The translations under genes and the position numbers were made by a program. Shown here one piece after another: positions 14,787 to 19,037 of a stretch of 19,037 nt of DNA. This DNA is from CAZGMC01 sp964526565 (GTDB lineage Bacteria; Pseudomonadota; Alphaproteobacteria; DSM-16000; Inquilinaceae): NCBI GenBank assembly GCA_964526565.1, contig CAZGMC010000082.1:1-19037 (forward strand). Reading direction: 5' to 3'. The notes beneath the pieces were generated by a model. The model was not told the DNA's origin, ran no database searches, and saw nothing but the letters and a program-made list of their open reading frames with translations. Each line of letters begins with the position of its first letter. Positions within the stretch are counted from its first letter, which is position 1.

Positions 14787-15122
14787 CTATGCGTCCCCTA
14801 CCCCGCGGTCGATCGTCCGGCCGGTCAACTGCATCATGTCCTGCAGCAGCGCCAGGCGCGCCTGAAGGCCGTCGAAGACGTGGGCGGGCGGCGGACACTT
14901 CGGGTCGAGCCGACGCAGGTCGGCGATCGTGCCGTCGACGTGGTCGGCGATGCGCGACAGGTCGGCTGCCGCCGGGCCCACGGCATTGTGGCGCAGCGTC
15001 ACCGCGATCCGTTCCAGCGTGCCGATGGTGCTGGTCAGATGGCCGGCCAGCGCCCTGGTCGACCTGTCGAAGGTCGCCTTGTGCCGGTCGAGTGGCGATT
15101 GCCGGAGCGTCAGCATGTCCAT
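14787..15122 (-). CDS. Small helical protein of unknown function
   Basis: I do not recognise this 111-residue product (MDMLTLRQSPLDRHKATFD...). It appears wholly alpha-helical, with long amphipathic stretches: RALAGHLTSTIGTLERIAVTL, DLSRIADHVDGTIADLRRLD and GLQARLALLQDMMQLTGRTI. Only one cysteine is present, and there is no signal peptide or membrane segment. A four-helix bundle or coiled-coil adaptor is plausible. Codon composition matches the genome, which supports a real gene. The ATG at 15122 lacks a clear Shine-Dalgarno sequence. An in-frame ATG at 15116 or a TTG at 15158 are alternatives. It stands alone, convergent with the MarR-like gene. Confidence 0.5.
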   Translation of the reverse strand: MDMLTLRQSPLDRHKATFDRSTRALAGHLTSTIGTLERIAVTLRHNAVGPAAADLSRIADHVDGTIADLRRLDPKCPPPAHVFDGLQARLALLQDMMQLTGRTIDRGVGDA

Positions 15123-15147
15123 GATTAAGCCACGGTTATTGCCCGGA

Positions 15148-15166
15148 TTGATGGCCAATCCATCAA
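15148..15166. promoter_or_regulatory. Perfect 7-base inverted repeat, possible operator
   Basis: TTGATGG-CCAAT-CCATCAA is an exact dyad in the AT-rich block just upstream of the small helical protein. Its size and spacing are those of a dimeric regulator site. It shares TTGAT and ATCAA ends with the palindrome at 2915-2935 but has a different centre, so a common regulator is only a thought. Confidence 0.3.
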
Positions 15167-15420
15167 AGGATGCATGGTTATATATAAGCGGGAGGGCTTA
15201 ATAAATGATGAAACGTGCCGGATGCATCAGTATTGCGTTGTCATGATAAACCGCTCGTCCTGCAGGGATACAGGGTGTGACTGTTTCGTTGCAACGCGGC
15301 ATGAGAAGTTTTACTTGCGGAAGGGGATTGCTGTAAAGCGCACAATCGCGTCGCGTCCACGCGCTGCGGCGCAACAACATGATGGGCTTGGCACACGATT
15401 CGTTCGCTGCCCGATGCAGC

Positions 15421-15454
15421 GCCGTCGGACGACGAGCGCCGTCGGACGACGACC
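15421..15454. repeat. 17-base tandem duplication
   Basis: GCCGTCGGACGACGAGC (15421-15437) is followed directly by GCCGTCGGACGACGACC, with one mismatch. It lies just downstream of the puuD-like stop codon (minus strand) and has no visible function. Confidence 0.8.
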
Positions 15455-15463
15455 GGGCCGGCC

Positions 15464-16249
15464 TCAGCCGCGGCCGGCCACGCGCCGCCGCACCGCCTCA
15501 CCGAAGGCGCGGAACAGGGCGATCGACTGGGGATTGTCGCGGAACCGCCACTCCGGGTGCCACTGCACGCCGACGGCGAAGGCCGGGGCGTCGATGACGT
15601 GGACTGCTTCGATCTGGCCGTCGGGCGCCACCGCCTCGACGGCCACGCGGCTGGACGGGCGGTCGATGCCCTGGGCATGCAGCGAATTGACCACGATCTC
15701 GGTGGCGCCGAACAGCGTTGCCAGCCGCCCGCCCTCGATCAGGCGCACCGGGTGGGCCGGGCCGTACTGCTCCTCGACCGGCCGGTCGCCGCCGCGGTGG
15801 TCGGCGCGGCCGGGCAGCTCGTGAAGCTCCTGGTGCAGGGTGCCGCCCAGGGCGACGTTGAGCTCCTGGATGCCGCGGCAGATGGCCAGCACCGGCACGC
15901 CGGCCTGCACCGCCTTGCGGATCAGCGGCAGGGTGGTGGCATCGCGCTCCGGGTCCTGCTTCGTGCCCACGCGGCTGGCCGGGCCGCCATAGTGGCGCGG
16001 CTCGACATTGGAGCGACTGCCGGTGATCAGCAGCCCGTCGAGCCGCGCCAGCAGGTCGTCGAAGTCGTACCACGTGCCCATTGCCGGGATGGCCAGCGGC
16101 AGCGCCCCGGCGCCCTCCGCCACGGCGCGCAGATACTTGTCGCCGACGATATGGAACAGATGGTCGCTCAGGGTGGTGGCGCAGCATGGCACGCCCACCA
16201 CCGGCAGCGGCGCGGGCAGGCGGGCGGGCTTGTCGGTCAGGTCGCTCAT
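15464..16249 (-). CDS. Gamma-glutamyl-gamma-aminobutyrate hydrolase family protein (peptidase C26, PuuD-like)
   Basis: The 261-residue protein is an intact peptidase C26 enzyme. It has the nucleophile Cys124 in VLAICRGIQELNVALGGTL, His231 and Glu233 in GVQWHPEW, and the family motifs LDGLLITGSRSNVEPRHYGG (about 70-89) and VNSLHAQGID (187-196). PuuD hydrolyses gamma-glutamyl-GABA in putrescine catabolism, and members with these motifs are usually annotated so. No other Puu genes are nearby, so the substrate could be another gamma-glutamyl amide. ATG 16249 gives the normal family length; extension to 16324 adds an unlike, proline-rich leader. It is divergent from the NifX-like gene and gives a full-length comparison for the deleted paralogue at 1-420. 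Confidence 0.88.
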   Translation of the reverse strand: MSDLTDKPARLPAPLPVVGVPCCATTLSDHLFHIVGDKYLRAVAEGAGALPLAIPAMGTWYDFDDLLARLDGLLITGSRSNVEPRHYGGPASRVGTKQDPERDATTLPLIRKAVQAGVPVLAICRGIQELNVALGGTLHQELHELPGRADHRGGDRPVEEQYGPAHPVRLIEGGRLATLFGATEIVVNSLHAQGIDRPSSRVAVEAVAPDGQIEAVHVIDAPAFAVGVQWHPEWRFRDNPQSIALFRAFGEAVRRRVAGRG

Positions 16250-16371
16250 GGGATGCAGGCATAGCAGGCGCGGCACCGCACCGCCAGGGGACGGGATGCC
16301 GCCGCTTGCGGGCAGGCAACCCATGGTGTCAGCATGCCGCCGCGGCCCCCATGTTGGACGGAGACACGCCG

Positions 16372-16857
16372 ATGAAGATTGCCGTGGCCAGCCAGAACTT
16401 CCGCACCGTGACGCCCCATGCCGGGCGGACGCGGCGCTTCCTGGTCTACGAGGTTCCGCCGGAGGGCGAGCCGGCGGAGGTCGACCGCCTCGACCTGCCG
16501 AAGGAACTGGCCTTCCACGAGTTCCACGGCGACGGGCCGCACCCGCTCGACGCTGTCGACGCGCTGATCGCCGGCAGCGCCGGGCCCGGCTTCGCCGACC
16601 GCCTGGCGGCGCGCGGCATCGCCGTTGCGGCGACCACCGAATCCGACCCGGTGACCGCCATCAAGGCCTACCGCGCCGGCACTCTGCCGCTGGCGCCGCC
16701 CCACCGCGACGACCACACGCACGGGCATGACCCCGGGCACGGGCATGACCCCGGGCATGACCCCGGGCACGGGCATGACCGCGGGCAGGGCCACGACTCC
16801 GGGCACGGGCACGGGCACCGCCACGGCCATCATCATCGGCACGGCACCGGCGACTGA
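16372..16857 (+). CDS. NifX/NafY-family (dinitrogenase iron-molybdenum cofactor) protein with His-rich tail
   Basis: The 161-residue protein has an N-terminal cofactor-binding domain of the NifX/NafY/NifB-C family: MKIAVASQNFRTVTPHAGRT, then DAVDALIAGSAGPGFADRLA and GIAVAATTESDPVTAIKAYR (about 1-103). In relatives this RNase H-like fold carries iron-molybdenum or other Fe-S cofactors. The last 51 residues (111-161) contain 18 histidines in HGHD, PGHGHD and HHHRHG patterns, so they should bind Ni, Zn, Cu or Co. GGAG (16360-16363) eight bases upstream fixes ATG 16372; the ATG at 16351 lacks such a site. No nif genes are visible, so a metal-storage or metallochaperone role outside nitrogen fixation is inferred. 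Confidence 0.82.
   Translation: MKIAVASQNFRTVTPHAGRTRRFLVYEVPPEGEPAEVDRLDLPKELAFHEFHGDGPHPLDAVDALIAGSAGPGFADRLAARGIAVAATTESDPVTAIKAYRAGTLPLAPPHRDDHTHGHDPGHGHDPGHDPGHGHDRGQGHDSGHGHGHRHGHHHRHGTGD
16717..16830 (+). repeat. Degenerate tandem repeat encoding the His-rich tail
   Basis: GGGCATGACCCC and GGGCACGGGCATGACC-type units recur throughout this segment, giving Pro-Gly-His and Gly-His-Asp steps. The array stays in frame and explains the length of the histidine tail. Confidence 0.8.
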
Positions 16858-16866
16858 CCGGCCCGG

Positions 16867-16883
16867 CAGGGCACGTCGCCCTG
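16867..16883. terminator. Short hairpin between convergent genes
   Basis: CAGGGC (16867-16872) and GCCCTG (16878-16883) pair across ACGTC. It begins ten bases after the NifX-like stop. A second perfect 16-base palindrome, GACGCCGCGCGGCGTC (16929-16944), overlaps the stop codon of the convergent gene. Either may help end transcription; neither has a T tract. Confidence 0.4.
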
Positions 16884-16942
16884 GCGGCAGAACCGCCGCA
16901 CACCCGCCGCGGGGTCGTGCCGGTTGACGACGCCGCGCGGCG

Positions 16943-17617
16943 TCAGCGGCGGCGCCGGCCGGCCGGGCGCTCCTGCTCCTCGGCCGCCTCCTCGCGGGCC
17001 GCCTCGGCGGCGGCGGAGACCACGTCGCGCACCGCCTGCCGCGCCTCCTCGGCGCGTGCCGTGATGGCCTCGGGCGTCAGGCCCTGCTCCTCGGCGGTGC
17101 GCCGGGCCGCATCCGCGGCGGCCTCGGCAACGCGCTCGGCGCGGTCCAGCTGGTCCTCGGCGAAGTCGCGGGCCCGCTCTGTGACGCGCCGGCGCACCCG
17201 GCCCATCGCCTCGCTCTCGCGCCGGGTGCCGGGGATCAGGGCGGCCAGGGCGGCGCCCACGGCGATGCCCAGCGCCAGCAGCACCAGCGGCTGCTCGCGC
17301 ACGGTCTCCATGACGCCGCGCTCCGCCCGGTGGGAATAGTCACCCAGGCGGCGGCCGGCACCGCGGGCGCGGCGACCGAAGTCCTCACCGTATTCTTCGG
17401 CACGGAGGCGGGCGCGGTGCATGCGCTCGCGCGCCGCCTCGCTCAAATGCTCGCCGCGCAGCCGCGCCTCGCGGGAGGCTTCCGACAGACGCTCGCGGGC
17501 GCCGTGATGCTCGCCGCCGGTGACATGGTCGCTGTCCGGGCCGACATGACCCGGCTCCGTCCCGATGAAGCTCTTGCGCTCCGGGTTCGGCTCGTTCGGC
17601 CCGTATGTGCCCTGCAT
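16943..17617 (-). CDS. ElaB/YqjD-like membrane-anchored helical protein
   Basis: The 224-residue protein starts with a polar, disordered segment (about 1-45). A charged amphipathic helix follows (RERLSEASREARLRGEHLSE), then one transmembrane segment, PLVLLALGIAVGAALAALIPG (about 110-130). The rest is a long Ala/Glu/Arg-rich helix (residues 140-215) ending in RRRR. This resembles the ElaB/YqjD/DUF883 group, tail-anchored inner-membrane proteins linked to stress and ribosome association in Escherichia coli. The similarity is in layout rather than exact motifs. AAGGAG (17631-17626) eight bases before ATG 17617 sets the start. Fifteen bases separate it from the DUF3618 gene, so it is the last gene of the four-gene operon. 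Confidence 0.65.
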   Translation of the reverse strand: MQGTYGPNEPNPERKSFIGTEPGHVGPDSDHVTGGEHHGARERLSEASREARLRGEHLSEAARERMHRARLRAEEYGEDFGRRARGAGRRLGDYSHRAERGVMETVREQPLVLLALGIAVGAALAALIPGTRRESEAMGRVRRRVTERARDFAEDQLDRAERVAEAAADAARRTAEEQGLTPEAITARAEEARQAVRDVVSAAAEAAREEAAEEQERPAGRRRR

Positions 17618-17632
17618 GATCCCTTCTCCTTG

Positions 17633-18040
17633 TCATCGTTCGACGGAGCCGACGTACACGTCGTCTTCAATGTGATGGCGTCGCCGGTCGTCGTACTCGG
17701 CTTCCATCTCCTCGAAGTCGTAGGCGTCCTCGGGCGGGACGGCACGGTGGCGGCCAGGTGCCGGCGAGGCGAACAGCGCGGCCAGGCCGATACCGGCCAG
17801 GCCCAGGCCGACGCCGATCAGCGCCGTCGCCATGGGGTTGTCGCGCATGGCCAGGATCGCGTCGCGGCCGTTGACGCCGGCACCGCCCTTGCCGCCGAGC
17901 ACGAAGTCGATGGCGGTATCGAGCAGTTGCCCCGGCGACAGCCGCTGCTCCAGCGCCTCGACCGTGCGGTCGATGCGCGACCGCGTCTCCCTGATCCCGG
18001 CGGCGATCTCGTCCGGTGTCCGACCATGGCCCGCGTTCAT
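17633..18040 (-). CDS. DUF3618 domain protein
   Basis: The 135-residue protein contains the DUF3618 signature TPDEIAAGIRETRSRIDRTV, continuing EALEQRLSPGQLLD (about 8-41). A short hydrophobic segment, ATALIGVGLGLAGIGLAALF, lies at about 71-90, and an acidic tail with EEMEAEYDDRR follows. Function is unknown. Such proteins are found next to YqjE-like holin-family genes in alphaproteobacteria and are presumed to sit in the inner membrane. The ATG at 18040 overlaps the stop of the preceding gene by four bases (ATGA), which fixes the start and indicates coupled translation. Confidence 0.85.
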   Translation of the reverse strand: MNAGHGRTPDEIAAGIRETRSRIDRTVEALEQRLSPGQLLDTAIDFVLGGKGGAGVNGRDAILAMRDNPMATALIGVGLGLAGIGLAALFASPAPGRHRAVPPEDAYDFEEMEAEYDDRRRHHIEDDVYVGSVER

Positions 18041-18477
18041 CGTGTCGTCTCCCTGTGTGTCGCAGATCCGGGCGCGGCCTCCCCGGTCAGGCTGTCCCCG
18101 GCCAGCGCGGTGTCCCGTTCCAGCGACACCAGCGTGCGGGTCGGCAGCGACACGCCCGTCCTGAGGTTGCGGATACCGTGCACGGCGATGATCAGGCCGA
18201 CCACCACGATTACGCCGCCGACGACCAGCGCCGCCGCCCAGCCGGGCAGCACCAGGGCGAGCGCGTAGACCGCCGCATCGAGCAGCACGATCAGCGCGGC
18301 GAAGGCCGTGAGCAGGCCGACCTGGAGCAGGATCAGCCCGGTCACGGCGCGGCCCAGATTCTCCGAGATCTCGGTCCGGGCCAGCTGGATCTCCTGGCGC
18401 ACCAGGTCGGTGGTGTCCCGCGTCAGTCGCGAGATCAGGTCCCTGGTCGACGCCGGTTCGTTGCGCACGTCGGGCAT
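18037..18477 (-). CDS. Phage-holin-family/YqjE-like (DUF1469) membrane protein
   Basis: The 146-residue protein opens with an amphipathic helix, DLISRLTRDTTDLVRQEIQL, typical of the Phage_holin_3_6/YqjE family. Two hydrophobic hairpin segments follow (about 45-75, GLILLQVGLLTAFAALIVLL, and 79-100, GWAAALVVGGVIVVVGLIIA). The tail contains TRTLVSLERD. Despite the name, chromosomal members are not lysis proteins; they are small inner-membrane proteins often found with DUF883/ElaB partners. The start overlaps the upstream stop by one base (TGATG) and the end overlaps the next gene by four, so it is inside a tightly coupled operon. Confidence 0.85.
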   Translation of the reverse strand: MPDVRNEPASTRDLISRLTRDTTDLVRQEIQLARTEISENLGRAVTGLILLQVGLLTAFAALIVLLDAAVYALALVLPGWAAALVVGGVIVVVGLIIAVHGIRNLRTGVSLPTRTLVSLERDTALAGDSLTGEAAPGSATHRETTR

Positions 18478-18989
18478 CAGTGCTCGCTCCCCTCTGCGGC
18501 GGCGTGGACCGGCTCGGCCGCCGGCGCCACGTCCCGTTCCGGCCCGGCCGGTCGTTGCCCATGTTCCGCGCGATACGGGCCGTGGTCGCCGGGAGCCATC
18601 AGCACGCGCCCGATCAGGAAGCCGGCCACCGTGGCGGCGCCGAACAGGGCGGCGGGGCGACGGCGGGCCACGTCCTGCGCCGTGTCGACCAGGCCGCCGA
18701 CATCGCGCCGGTGCAGGCGGTCGGCCAGCCCGGTGACCTCCTCGGCGGCGCGCCAGACGGGGGCGGCCAGCGTGTATTCCCGGTCCTCGTGCAACTGCTC
18801 GGCCATGGCCCGCAGCGCCTTGCCCAGGTGCAGCACGCGCACCGCGCCGGCGTCGCGGCCGCGCGCCGCGTAGGCCGCCGCGGCGGCCCTGGCCTTCTCC
18901 GCCAGCTGCTCGGTCTGCGCCCGGATCTCCGCCCGCGCCTCGTCGGTGTACCGGCCGGCGGTGTCGTCCGCGCTGTCACCTGTCGTCAT
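18477..18989 (-). CDS. Nutrient-deprivation-induced-type small membrane protein
   Basis: The 170-residue protein heads the operon. Helical, Ala/Glu/Arg-rich sequence (about 15-45) is followed by a motif shared with alphaproteobacterial proteins annotated as nutrient deprivation-induced: RRDVGGLVDTAQDVARRRPA, then LFGAATVAGFLIGRVLMAP, one short transmembrane segment (about 110-130). The C-terminal region is polar and disordered. The molecular role is not established. GGAGG (19000-18996) with a six-base spacer supports ATG 18989; a GTG two codons earlier lacks proper spacing. Upstream sequence to the window end is too short to judge the promoter. Confidence 0.65.
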   Translation of the reverse strand: MTTGDSADDTAGRYTDEARAEIRAQTEQLAEKARAAAAAYAARGRDAGAVRVLHLGKALRAMAEQLHEDREYTLAAPVWRAAEEVTGLADRLHRRDVGGLVDTAQDVARRRPAALFGAATVAGFLIGRVLMAPGDHGPYRAEHGQRPAGPERDVAPAAEPVHAAAEGSEH

Positions 18990-19037
18990 GACCACCCTCC
19001 GCTGCTGTGGCCGCCTGCCCTGGCCGCCTGGCCCTGG

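Larger units (their letters stand above)
15123..15463. other. Intergenic region with AT-rich block and inverted repeat
   Basis: This 341-base stretch has no supported gene. Bases 15123-15350 are far less GC-rich than the surroundings and include TATATATA (15179-15186). A perfect 7-base inverted repeat is described separately. The final part (15418-15454) holds a 17-base near-perfect tandem duplication (GCCGTCGGACGACGA twice). It may contain the promoter of the small helical protein, but no good -35 box pairs with the TATA block. Confidence 0.45.

Noticed and set aside
15174..15824. 216-codon plus-strand open frame
   Set aside because: Its first part covers AT-rich intergenic DNA and the rest is antisense to the PuuD-like gene; no domain and no good start.
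16372..16857. Nitrogen-fixation cluster
   Set aside because: Only one NifX-like domain protein is present; no nifHDK, nifB, nifE or nifN sequences are in the window.
18037..18477. Prophage remnant signalled by a holin-family protein
   Set aside because: The family is widely chromosomal (YqjE-like), and no integrase, terminase or structural phage genes are nearby.

Overview
The window is very GC-rich DNA and looks like chromosome from an alphaproteobacterium, probably Rhodospirillales or a near relative. I base this on the gene content: a TPR protein directly upstream of ispE, a form IV RuBisCO-like protein with a cupin partner (as known in Rhodospirillum rubrum), a KorAB-type 2-oxoacid:ferredoxin oxidoreductase, and a DUF3618/YqjE-like envelope cluster. 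The taxonomic call is an inference. It is a draft assembly, with a 100-N gap at 7186-7285.

Left part (1-6121), all on the plus strand. The 3' end of a peptidase C26-family gene has lost its catalytic-cysteine region. An intact class I glutamine amidotransferase-like gene follows, closed by a strong hairpin. Next is a markedly lower-GC gene for a predicted secreted outer-membrane beta-barrel protein. A TPR protein and ispE then form a two-gene operon. A small AbrB/MazE-type antitoxin gene follows and has no visible toxin partner.

Middle (6135-10616). A minus-strand membrane-anchored Sel1-repeat/peptidoglycan-binding protein is broken only by the assembly gap. A tRNA-Gln(UUG) with a recognisable promoter comes next, followed closely on the same strand by three tightly packed genes: RuBisCO-like protein, cupin and a tyrosine-phosphatase-like protein. 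By homology, the first two are candidates for the methylthioadenosine-isoprenoid shunt, in which methylthioribulose-1-phosphate is isomerised and desulfurised to 1-deoxyxylulose-5-phosphate, a precursor in the same MEP pathway that IspE serves. The phosphatase-like gene overlaps the cupin by 4 bases, and I know of no role for it in that pathway.

Right part (10790-19037). A minus-strand operon encodes KorA, KorB and a di-iron ferritin-like protein that is translationally coupled to korB. A MarR-like regulator is transcribed divergently from it. An unrecognised small helical protein, an intact PuuD-like peptidase C26 and a NifX/NafY-like protein with a histidine-rich tail follow. The window ends with a four-gene minus-strand operon of small membrane-associated proteins: a nutrient-deprivation-type protein, a YqjE-like holin-family protein, a DUF3618 protein and an ElaB/YqjD-like protein.

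The most interesting segment is 8036-10616 (tRNA-Gln, RuBisCO-like protein, cupin, phosphatase-like protein). The korAB-ferritin operon and the His-rich NifX-like protein come next.
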